DNA of 15,123 nt from Rickettsiales bacterium (GTDB lineage Bacteria; Pseudomonadota; Alphaproteobacteria; Rs-D84): contig JAISGC010000102.1 of NCBI GenBank assembly GCA_031263295.1, positions 1 through 15,123 of the forward strand, given 5' to 3'. Positions 1 through 6,154 of this stretch are shown here, in pieces. Position numbers and translations under genes: made by a program. A model generated the notes under the pieces. The model was not told the origin of the DNA and searched no databases. It worked only from the letters and a program-made list of their open reading frames with translations. Numbering within the stretch: position 1 is the first letter of the stretch; the number at the start of each line of letters is the position of its first letter.

Positions 1-2802
1 GTCAAAATGTGGACAGAGGTTTGGGGAACTGGCTCGGGCTCGGCATTCTCTGACACAGGTAAGTTCGGACTCGTCGGAAAGCTCAACACAGAGTTGGCTG
101 CGATGTTCAACGAAACGACTGTGAAGGCGTTGTTTATGCAGTGTCGAAACGAGGCCGAGTCTTGTGTGCGTCGTGAATGCGGGACAGGCTATAAGAATTG
201 TTATATAAATGACAACAACAAGGCGCTGACCGACCTTTGGAGCGGCTATGGCACAACGACCGGCAGTGCAAGCAGCCCGGGATTCCTGTCGGCCACAGCC
301 CAGGCGGCCGGGGGCTTTGACGATGTTATGGCGCGCGACCTGTGCCTTATCCCAGTCAAGCGCTCGGAATCTTGCAACGCATACTTCGATATAGAATACG
401 CCAAAGCGAATAAGGCCAATTTCTCGTCGGCCGGGGCCTGGGGAGCATTGTCGGGCGCGCTTCGCGCGAACCCGTCGACCAGCTGGTCGGAGGCCTCGGG
501 CAGCGGCTGGTCGACCAGCGCGGACGGCAAATCGCAGACCCAGACGGTCTATGCGTGCAGCGCGCTGAAAAACTATACCTTTACGGAAACCCAAAGCCGC
601 CAGAAAGACTGCGCCGCCAGCGGGATAACAATCGGCGCCTGCAAGGACGGGGGGACCACTTGCACAGATGCGGCGGACAAGTACACCGAGGCGGATTGCG
701 CCTGGGGCTCGTGGAACGAGTCGTCGAGCTTCTCGGACATAACCGGAAAGGGGAACAATATCCAAAATGCCCGCCAAGAGCGCGAGATGAACAGCCGCTG
801 CGCGGCCGAGGAAACAAGCCTGTTCGCGAATCTGACCGCCGACATCGCGGCGACCGCCCGCGCCCAGCTGACCAAAGAGCAGAACATTGTCAAAAACAGG
901 TGCGAAGCCCACAGGGGCCAGAGTTCGATGAACAGCACTTATCTCTGGGCGAAAAGACCAGATATGTCAGCAACGACCGGACTGATGACGGGATTCACAT
1001 TGCTTCAAGCGGGCGCGGGCCCGAACAATTCGGAAGGCGAACCGACGGACAAGGCAATAACCCAGTCGCGCAATTATGCCGAGCAATACGCGACATTCGG
1101 ATTGCAAGACAAGCGGCAGCCAACCGGCACCGCCGATCTTTTCGGCGCGTTCTGCCAGGTCGAGGTGCGGATGACATCTTCGGACCGCGCGATAAAGCGA
1201 TTCCTTGAAGGCGAAAAAATGGAAATTACGATCTTTAAGGACGATTTTAATCAGGCAAACAACGGCAAAAATGGTTTCGAGCAGTTTTGGGCCAACCTGG
1301 AAAATTCGTTCAACAAGAAAAGCGAGCTGGAAAAGACCGAAAAATCCCTGGCGTCGAGCCCGGTCGCTTACTTCGCGCTCGGCGACGCGATAATGTGCGG
1401 AAGCTGGCTGCGCGAGCGGGACATCGACATCCTGGGCGAATATGTCGCGGGCGAAGAGCTTAAAAAGGGCGAGGCTTCGCGCGACTGGGCGTCCAAGAAC
1501 GCGGGCTGGATAGGCGCGGCGATCGGCGCCATCGGCGGAGGAATCGGCGGCGGGCTATTGGCGAACAAACTGGCCAAGGATTCGGATGCCAGAGCGCTTC
1601 GCGACAATCCGATGTGCGACCCGGATATTATCCAGAAATCACGCGAAAAAGTCGTGGAGTGCCAAGCTGTTGTTCGCAACAATCTGGCTATTATGCGGGC
1701 GGATCCAACCAAGCATTGGACGGCATCAAACGACAAGTGCGTGTATGACGGCGTGAAAGGGCTCAATGGCGCGGACAAATCGATAATCGTCTATAAACTG
1801 GCGGGTGGAGATGTCGGAGTTCAGGGCAATATCGGAGCGGAAGCTCTGGAAAGTATCGCTGTAAGCAGAGGCGCCAACATATATGATGGTATTTCTGCGG
1901 TTGCGACCGCCGGTGCTGCTGGTAGCAATTTTACGGAGAAAATGGATGCCGCGCGACTCATTGACACCAATGCAGAAAAAGCAGTTGGCGTTGATGGTTG
2001 GACTCAACAGCAGAAAACTGATGCGGAGAATAGGCGAAAGGATTTAATAATGGCGTTTGTGTCCAAATTCAGTCAGTCGACAACAACTGGCGGCGAAACT
2101 GGGACCGCCGAAGAACAGAAAATAAAAGGAATGGCCAAGACTGCGATAATAGACAAATTGAAAACCTCGCAAGATTTGGGCGGAATGTTAGCCTATACCA
2201 GCGCTTCTTCCATCGCCAACGGCGACTATGCGCGGTTGGCCGGATATTTCTTGAACGACGCAAATCGCAGTGCGGCGATAGCCGCGGCGCAACAAAAGGT
2301 CGACGATTTGGTTGGAACCGCAGGTTCGGCAACGCGGGGTTCCGAGATAAAAGATTGGGGTAATCTGCGTGGTTATAATTATTCCAGTGGCAACGGCAGC
2401 GCTTATTACAACGACACAAATTATGGAAGCGAAAGCGTGAATTTCTGCGATGGCAATGATTGCGCGCTGAACATACTGGCCGTTGCTGAAAAAGCGCTGA
2501 TAGATTTTAACCCCAACACATACAAAGCTACTGTGGCCGGGAGCATAGATCTTGAATGCTCAAAATATAACGATGGCACGACCGGACGCACGATTGCGGG
2601 CGCGGCAATCGGCGCGGCGGTCACCGGCACGGTCGCGGGCTTTGCGACGCAGATGGTCGCCGACAGCGCCTTCCGCATTCAGCAGCAGAAGAATGCCGAC
2701 GCCAAAATGCAGGCCTGGTTCGAGAGCGTGGGAAGCAAAATCCAGTGCATCGTCGGCGGAAACATCGTCGGTTCCTACGGCGACCTCATCCGTCTGGAAT
2801 AA
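1..2802 (+). CDS. Large Cys-rich hypothetical protein, 3' part (5' end outside window)
   Basis: I do not recognise this protein. The reading frame is open from the first base to a TAA stop, with no stop and no convincing ribosome site before the first ATG (position 7), so this is probably the C-terminal part (at least 933 codons) of a longer gene. Numbering from that ATG, Cys are clustered near residues 40-60 (CRNEAESC, then REC and NCY) and scattered later, which suggests an exported, disulfide-bonded protein. Two Gly/Ala-rich hydrophobic stretches look like glycine-zipper membrane segments: about 499-521 (AGWIGAAIGAIGGGIGGG) and about 863-883 (IAGAAIGAAVTGTVAGF). The middle is charged and helical-looking, rich in Lys, Glu and Gln. 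GC content falls from roughly 70% around 421-480 to about 45% near 1921-2100. A terminator follows directly. A surface or envelope role is inference only. Confidence 0.6.
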   Translation, partial: VKMWTEVWGTGSGSAFSDTGKFGLVGKLNTELAAMFNETTVKALFMQCRNEAESCVRRECGTGYKNCYINDNNKALTDLWSGYGTTTGSASSPGFLSATAQAAGGFDDVMARDLCLIPVKRSESCNAYFDIEYAKANKANFSSAGAWGALSGALRANPSTSWSEASGSGWSTSADGKSQTQTVYACSALKNYTFTETQSRQKDCAASGITIGACKDGGTTCTDAADKYTEADCAWGSWNESSSFSDITGKGNNIQNARQEREMNSRCAAEETSLFANLTADIAATARAQLTKEQNIVKNRCEAHRGQSSMNSTYLWAKRPDMSATTGLMTGFTLLQAGAGPNNSEGEPTDKAITQSRNYAEQYATFGLQDKRQPTGTADLFGAFCQVEVRMTSSDRAIKRFLEGEKMEITIFKDDFNQANNGKNGFEQFWANLENSFNKKSELEKTEKSLASSPVAYFALGDAIMCGSWLRERDIDILGEYVAGEELKKGEASRDWASKNAGWIGAAIGAIGGGIGGGLLANKLAKDSDARALRDNPMCDPDIIQKSREKVVECQAVVRNNLAIMRADPTKHWTASNDKCVYDGVKGLNGADKSIIVYKLAGGDVGVQGNIGAEALESIAVSRGANIYDGISAVATAGAAGSNFTEKMDAARLIDTNAEKAVGVDGWTQQQKTDAENRRKDLIMAFVSKFSQSTTTGGETGTAEEQKIKGMAKTAIIDKLKTSQDLGGMLAYTSASSIANGDYARLAGYFLNDANRSAAIAAAQQKVDDLVGTAGSATRGSEIKDWGNLRGYNYSSGNGSAYYNDTNYGSESVNFCDGNDCALNILAVAEKALIDFNPNTYKATVAGSIDLECSKYNDGTTGRTIAGAAIGAAVTGTVAGFATQMVADSAFRIQQQKNADAKMQAWFESVGSKIQCIVGGNIVGSYGDLIRLE

Positions 2803-2808
2803 CAAACT

Positions 2809-2832
2809 CCCCCTTGAAAAAGGGGATTTTTA
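2809..2832 (+). terminator. Rho-independent terminator after the large gene
   Basis: Stem CCCCTT (2810-2815), loop GAAA, stem AAGGGG (2820-2825), then ATTTTTAATTT. It starts 7 bases after the TAA stop and ends just before the brnT promoter, so it separates the two transcription units. Confidence 0.85.
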
Positions 2833-2834
2833 AT

Positions 2835-2863
2835 TTGACAACCATAATATTTGCATATACAAT
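2835..2863 (+). promoter_or_regulatory. Sigma-70-type promoter of brnTA
   Basis: TTGACA (2835-2840), 17-base spacer, TACAAT (2858-2863): consensus -35 and near-consensus -10, about 18 bases before the brnT start. BrnA-type antitoxins are known to repress their own operon, but I see no strong palindrome here, only a weak TATT-N9-AATA around the -10. Confidence 0.75.
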
Positions 2864-2880
2864 AATACCAGGACGGAAAG

Positions 2881-3171
2881 ATGAAGTTCGAATGGGATGA
2901 AAATAAGAAAGCCAGCAATCTGGCGAAACACGGCGTTGATTTCGAAGACGCCGCGAAGGTCTTTTACGACGACAACAGAATAGAATCCCTTGACGACAGG
3001 GAAGATTACGGAGAAGACCGGATTCGCGTTATCGGGACGATAAGGCCGGGATTATTGTCAAGCAAGCTTGTCGTATTGCTTATCTACACCGATAGGGATG
3101 GAAATATAAGAATAATATCGGCAAGGCGGGCAACCAGAGAAGAAAAAGAAGAATATTATGGCAATCGTTAG
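2881..3171 (+). CDS. brnT: BrnT family toxin (DUF497-type ribonuclease)
   Basis: This is the toxin of a type II BrnT/BrnA system. The characterised family member is a RelE-fold ribonuclease that cuts RNA and slows translation. The 96-aa length is typical. Family signatures are visible: FEWDENKKASNLAKHGVDFEDAAKVF at the N-terminus (F-WD--K---N--KHG), an acidic GEDRIR stretch in the middle, and the C-terminal IRIISARRATREEKEEYY (RIISAR-A---E---Y). The start ATG follows a GGACGG purine stretch. It precedes and overlaps brnA by 14 bases, toxin first, which is the usual order for this family and suggests translational coupling. The gene looks intact. Activity is inferred from the family. Confidence 0.9.
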   Translation: MKFEWDENKKASNLAKHGVDFEDAAKVFYDDNRIESLDDREDYGEDRIRVIGTIRPGLLSSKLVVLLIYTDRDGNIRIISARRATREEKEEYYGNR

Positions 3172-3454
3172 CTACACTTTGGATGAAATCAAAAAACTGC
3201 GCGGCAAAACCGACTGGAAGCGCCTGCGCCGTATGAAGGACGAAGACATCGATTATTCCGATATTCCGCCGCTGACCGAGGCCGACTTCGCGCGCGCCCG
3301 ACGGCCGGGACGCCCCGTCAAGGAAGACAAAAAAGAGTTGATAAGTTTGCGGCTTGACTCGGACTTGTTGCGCACTCTGCGAAAGTCCAAAAACTGGCAG
3401 ACCGGAATCAACACTTCCCTGCGCGGCCTGCTTCAACTCCGCGGCCTGCTGTAA
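3158..3454 (+). CDS. brnA: BrnA family antitoxin
   Basis: This 98-aa protein is the antitoxin partner of BrnT. In the family it binds and neutralises the toxin and represses the operon through a C-terminal ribbon-helix-helix DNA-binding fold. Visible signatures are the N-terminal DEDIDYSDIPPLTEADFARA (the DID-SDIP element of the family) and the C-terminal ELISLRLDSDLLRTLRKSKN followed by WQTGINTSLRGLL, which matches the strand and helices of the fold (--IRLD-D-L------WQT-IN--LR). The N-terminal half is charged and likely embraces the toxin. The start ATG lies inside the end of brnT. A hairpin terminator follows the stop by 5 bases. Confidence 0.9.
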   Translation: MAIVSYTLDEIKKLRGKTDWKRLRRMKDEDIDYSDIPPLTEADFARARRPGRPVKEDKKELISLRLDSDLLRTLRKSKNWQTGINTSLRGLLQLRGLL

Positions 3455-3459
3455 GCCCC

Positions 3460-3482
3460 TCCCCCGCAAGGGGGATTCTTCT
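3460..3482 (+). terminator. Terminator after brnTA
   Basis: Stem TCCCCC (3460-3465), loop GCAA, stem GGGGGA (3470-3475), then TTCTTCTT. The T-rich tail is interrupted by C, so termination may be partial. Confidence 0.6.
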
Positions 3483-3513
3483 TACAAACCGCGCCGGGCG
3501 GCGGGGCGGTGTT

Positions 3514-3567
3514 CCCCTCCTTGGGAGGGGTGCCCCGCGAAGGGTCGCAGACCCGGAGCGGGCGGGG
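3514..3567 (+). repeat. GC-rich double-hairpin repeat
   Basis: Two adjacent palindromes lie between brnA and marR. The first is CCCCTCC (3514-3520), loop TTG, GGAGGGG (3524-3530). The second is nested: outer CCCCGC (3533-3538) with GCGGGG (3562-3567), inner GGGTC (3542-3546), GCA, GACCC (3550-3554). The surrounding 3490-3575 is almost pure G+C. It resembles REP-like dispersed repeats, but no second copy is in the window, so that is inference. The rest of 3455-3597 holds nothing else that I see. Confidence 0.6.
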
Positions 3568-3597
3568 TGGTGGCGATAACGCGCTGTGCATTGGGCC

Positions 3598-3647
3598 TTG
3601 ACAACCAATCATTAAACATATATAATCGTTCACAAATAATAACGATT
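3598..3647 (+). promoter_or_regulatory. marR promoter with palindromic operator
   Basis: A perfect consensus promoter: TTGACA (3598-3603), 17-base spacer, TATAAT (3621-3626). An inverted repeat, AATCGTT (3624-3630) and AACGATT (3641-3647) with 10 bases between, overlaps the -10 and the expected start site. This is a natural site for autorepression by the MarR protein encoded 12 bases further on. A CGGAG ribosome site lies at 3648-3652. Confidence 0.8.
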
Positions 3648-3658
3648 CGGAGAATTGA

Positions 3659-4099
3659 ATGAAACGGATTGACGACGATTTGATGGATGCCCTGGACGCC
3701 GCGCGCGAGGCGTTCGGCGCTCTGGCGCGCGATGTCGGCGGCGCGTTGAAGGACAAGTATTCGCCAAAGGAATATGGCCTTTTGATGCTGCTAAACCGGC
3801 TCGGCCGCGCGAAGCTCAAAGACATAGCGGAAATGGTGTTCAGCCCGAAGCCCTTGGTCTGCATGCGGCTCGGGGTGCTCGAACGACGCGGCTTGCTTGC
3901 GCGCGAGCTGGACCCGGACGACCGGCGGAATGTATTCTATACCCTGACGCCCGCGGGCGCCGCAAAGATGGATGAAATCCACGCGCTGATACGGCAAAGC
4001 CTGCTTGCCAAGTTGTTGCCGCTGTCGTCAACGGACCGGCGCGAGCTGGCCCAATCGGCGCGGGCGGCGGCCGCAGTCCTCGGCAAATTGAAAAATTGA
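3659..4099 (+). CDS. MarR family transcriptional regulator
   Basis: A 146-aa winged-helix regulator of the MarR family, which bind palindromic DNA as dimers and are usually released by small ligands such as phenolics or drugs. The DNA-binding core runs from about residue 35 to 100: YSPKEYGLLMLLNRLGRAKL, then KDIAEMVFSPKPLVCMRLGV (helix-turn-helix), then LERRGLLARELDPDDRR and NVFYTLTPAG (the wing, with the D-x-D-x-R-R pattern usual for the family). The flanking helices (1-30 and 105-146) would form the dimer interface. It lies directly upstream of an RND efflux locus on the same strand, so local control of the pump is likely. The inverted repeat over its own promoter suggests autoregulation. 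The ligand is unknown. Confidence 0.88.
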   Translation: MKRIDDDLMDALDAAREAFGALARDVGGALKDKYSPKEYGLLMLLNRLGRAKLKDIAEMVFSPKPLVCMRLGVLERRGLLARELDPDDRRNVFYTLTPAGAAKMDEIHALIRQSLLAKLLPLSSTDRRELAQSARAAAAVLGKLKN

Positions 4100-4123
4100 C
4101 ATAAAATATTTATGGTATAAAAT
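4096..4123 (+). promoter_or_regulatory. Promoter for the tolC-adaptor-RND operon
   Basis: TTGACA (4096-4101), 16-base spacer, TAAAAT (4118-4123); TATAAA at 4116-4121 is an alternative -10 with a shorter spacer. The TGA stop of marR (4097-4099) is part of the -35 hexamer. The efflux genes could thus be transcribed both from here and by read-through from the marR promoter. I see no copy of the AATCGTT/AACGATT operator here. Confidence 0.65.
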
Positions 4124-4138
4124 CCCACGAGTTAAAAA

Positions 4139-5443
4139 ATGAAGAAAATACTTATAGCAATTTCGGCGCTGGCGTTGGCCTGGGGCGGCATCGCCCCCTC
4201 GTCGGCGAGGAATATAAGCCTCGACGACGCGGTCAATCTTGTGCTGACGGAATCGCAGGACATAAAGAAGGCCGCCGCGAATGTCGAGCGGATGGAGGCC
4301 GCGCTCTCGGGCGTGCATTCGCGCCGCTTGGTTCAGGTCGACGCGGCGGCGAATTACATCCGCCAGCCGAATCTCGGCGACTGGTCGCCGTATCCGGGCG
4401 CGAACATCAGCAATGTGAACACGGGGACCGGCGGCGCCAAGCCCATCATAGAAAGCATCGCAACGGCGGGCCTGACGGCGGCGCAGCCGCTTTATTCCTT
4501 CGGCAAAATCGGATACGCGATTGATATGGCGCGCCGCGGGGTCGAGATTGCGAAGACCAGCCGCAGGCTGGCCGAGATAGAAATGCGGGTCGCGGCGAAC
4601 AACCTCTATTGGTCGGCGAAATACGCGGACGAGCTGGTCAAGATTGCGGACAAATCCCTTGCCGAAACGAAATCGGCGCGAACGAAACTGACCGCGACGG
4701 GCCGCGCGAACCGGTCGAATCTGGTCAAGATTTCGGCCGATGTCGCGGCGCGCGGGATAGAGCTCGCGGACGCGAAGTTCCGCCGCGATTCCGCGCACAG
4801 AATGCTGAAAGCCTACGCGGGCCTAGACGACGCGGAGCCGATAACATTGACGACGGGCTTCCCGGGCCGCTTCGAGACTATGGACCGCGGAACGCCGAAC
4901 CCGCCGGAATGGGAGATACACGACGCGACCGCGCGGCTTTATGACGCGGAAAAGCGCAAAAATTACGCCAATATGCTGCCGACGATTTCGGCCTTCGGAC
5001 AATACGACTATAACACATTCGCGGGAACGATGGGGCAGAAGTTCGACCTGACGGACCTTTACCAGCACTCGGTCCAGTTCGGCGTGAATATCCGGCTGTC
5101 GATTTTCGACTGGGGAATCGCGCGGCACGCGGCGACGGAATCGGCGATGCAGGCGGAATCCGCGCGGCTTGACCTCGACAAATCCAAGAAATTAAAGACG
5201 GCCGAATACGACGACCTTTTGGAAAAGCACGCGCACCTGCGGCGGCAATTGACGGACGCGATGGCCGCGAACGAATTGGCCGAGAAAGCCTATAAACTCT
5301 CGCGCGACCGGTTTCTTGCGGGCCAAACCTCCGCGACGGAATTATCGGATGTCGAGCGGTCGTTAGCGACAATGGAAACAAACATCATTGGCATCAAGTT
5401 GCAAATCCTTGCGGCCGAGGCGGAGAAGGAGAGGTTTTTATAG
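4139..5443 (+). CDS. TolC family outer membrane efflux protein
   Basis: A 434-aa outer membrane channel of the OEP/TolC family, which forms trimeric ducts that carry substrates from a periplasmic adaptor and pump to the outside. A Sec signal peptide is clear (MKKILIAISALALAWGGIAP), with likely cleavage after A23. The mature protein begins RNISLDDAVNLVLTES, the usual OEP opening, and has two internally similar halves of long helices with short beta segments (VDAAANYIRQPN; LPTISAFGQYDY). The C-terminal helix carries FLAGQTSATELSDVERSLA, the family G--s--el-d-e pattern. The start has only a weak GAG ribosome site 7 bases upstream. The TAG stop overlaps the first base pairs of the following palindrome (5442 on). 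It is first in a tripartite efflux operon. Confidence 0.9.
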   Translation: MKKILIAISALALAWGGIAPSSARNISLDDAVNLVLTESQDIKKAAANVERMEAALSGVHSRRLVQVDAAANYIRQPNLGDWSPYPGANISNVNTGTGGAKPIIESIATAGLTAAQPLYSFGKIGYAIDMARRGVEIAKTSRRLAEIEMRVAANNLYWSAKYADELVKIADKSLAETKSARTKLTATGRANRSNLVKISADVAARGIELADAKFRRDSAHRMLKAYAGLDDAEPITLTTGFPGRFETMDRGTPNPPEWEIHDATARLYDAEKRKNYANMLPTISAFGQYDYNTFAGTMGQKFDLTDLYQHSVQFGVNIRLSIFDWGIARHAATESAMQAESARLDLDKSKKLKTAEYDDLLEKHAHLRRQLTDAMAANELAEKAYKLSRDRFLAGQTSATELSDVERSLATMETNIIGIKLQILAAEAEKERFL

Positions 5444-5550
5444 GGGTTAGGGGAAGGGATTAGGGGTTAGTGTTGCTCGCGATAAAGTTTTTTATAAAAA
5501 TAAACGCAGCACCAAACTCCACTAACCCCTAACCCCTTCCCCTAACCCCT
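5442..5550. repeat. Palindromic element, unit GGGGTTA (family A)
   Basis: The arms are 30 bp each (5442-5471 and 5521-5550) and match as an inverted repeat with one mismatch. Each arm is four degenerate 7-bp units of G4TTA type, and four G-runs lie within 24 bases. The core of about 49 bp has a weaker inner pairing (GTGTTGC with GCAGCAC). The left arm begins inside the tolC stop codon. The right arm ends 2 bases before the ribosome site region (AAAGGA, 5553-5558) of the adaptor gene. Confidence 0.9.
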
Positions 5551-5565
5551 GAAAAGGAATGAGCT

Positions 5566-6060
5566 ATGGTAAAAAAAGGCATAATATTTTCACTGGTTCT
5601 GGCCGTATCAATGCTCGCGGGCTACCGCGTGCGCAAGATTCAGAAAGAGGGCCATCTGGTCGTGAACAATATCGTCCGGATTCAGACCGAGAACGGCGCG
5701 CCCAGGGATTTCGTCGTCGCGAAAAAGACCGCCGACTTTTTGGAAGAACCGATGTTCGTCCAGAACGGCCGCGCCCTGGTCTCGGCGTCGCGGGTCAAAG
5801 ACTTCGCGGCGGGCCAGCGCATAAAGGACACGGACGCGAAAATAACATTCGTCTCCGACGGCATAGACCTGGATTCTGGAATGTTCGTCGTGCGCGTCTC
5901 GGGCCGCGCCAAGGGCCAGGTCTGGGTCTTGAAGCCCTATACGGGATATTTTCTGCCCATCGACGCGATACTGCCCCCGCACGCGAAGGTTATCGCAAAA
6001 GACAATACGCGCATCGTCGTCAGCGGGTTGACCGACGGGGAGAAGGTTGAGGTAAGATGA
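5566..6060 (+). CDS. Short periplasmic adaptor-like protein of the RND locus
   Basis: A 164-aa protein in the place where an RND membrane-fusion (HlyD/AcrA-type) adaptor is expected. An N-terminal hydrophobic segment (about residues 5-20) suggests a membrane anchor or signal. The C-terminal half resembles the last, membrane-proximal part of RND adaptors: ITFVSDGIDLDSGMFVVRV, then GQVWVLKPYTGYFLPIDAIL, then DNTRIVVSGLTDGEKVEVR (compare the usual V--GL--Ge-V ending). I see no lipoyl half-motifs and no alpha-helical hairpin, and the usual length is about 350-400 aa. It may be a minimal adaptor, a decayed one, or a different periplasmic partner. The ATG at 5566 is preferred because AAAGGA lies 7 bases upstream; an ATG at 5559 is in another frame. 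Palindromic elements lie on both sides. Confidence 0.6.
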   Translation: MVKKGIIFSLVLAVSMLAGYRVRKIQKEGHLVVNNIVRIQTENGAPRDFVVAKKTADFLEEPMFVQNGRALVSASRVKDFAAGQRIKDTDAKITFVSDGIDLDSGMFVVRVSGRAKGQVWVLKPYTGYFLPIDAILPPHAKVIAKDNTRIVVSGLTDGEKVEVR

Positions 6061-6067
6061 TTTATTT

Positions 6068-6135
6068 TAATGACTAATGTCTAATACTGCGCATCAATTA
6101 GTAATTAGACATTAGTTATTAGTCATTAGTCATTA
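6068..6135. repeat. Palindromic element, unit ATTAGTC (family F)
   Basis: The left arm 6068-6088 and the longer right arm 6097-6135 (5.5 units) can pair in two registers: TAATGACTAATG (6068-6079) with 6124-6135, or ACTAATGTCTAAT (6073-6085) with 6104-6116. Register ambiguity is expected from tandem units. It fills the gap between the adaptor stop and the RND ribosome site (AAAGG, 6142-6146). Confidence 0.85.
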
Positions 6136-6154
6136 AAAAATAAAGGTTCGCATT

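Noticed and set aside
555..1208. Overlapping open frame in the large gene, plus strand
   Set aside because: Arg/Gly-rich out-of-frame shadow caused by high GC; the main frame has consistent protein-like composition.
5559..6050. Alternative gene starting 7 bases before the adaptor in another frame
   Set aside because: Arg-rich composition, no family features, and the ribosome site is too close to its ATG.
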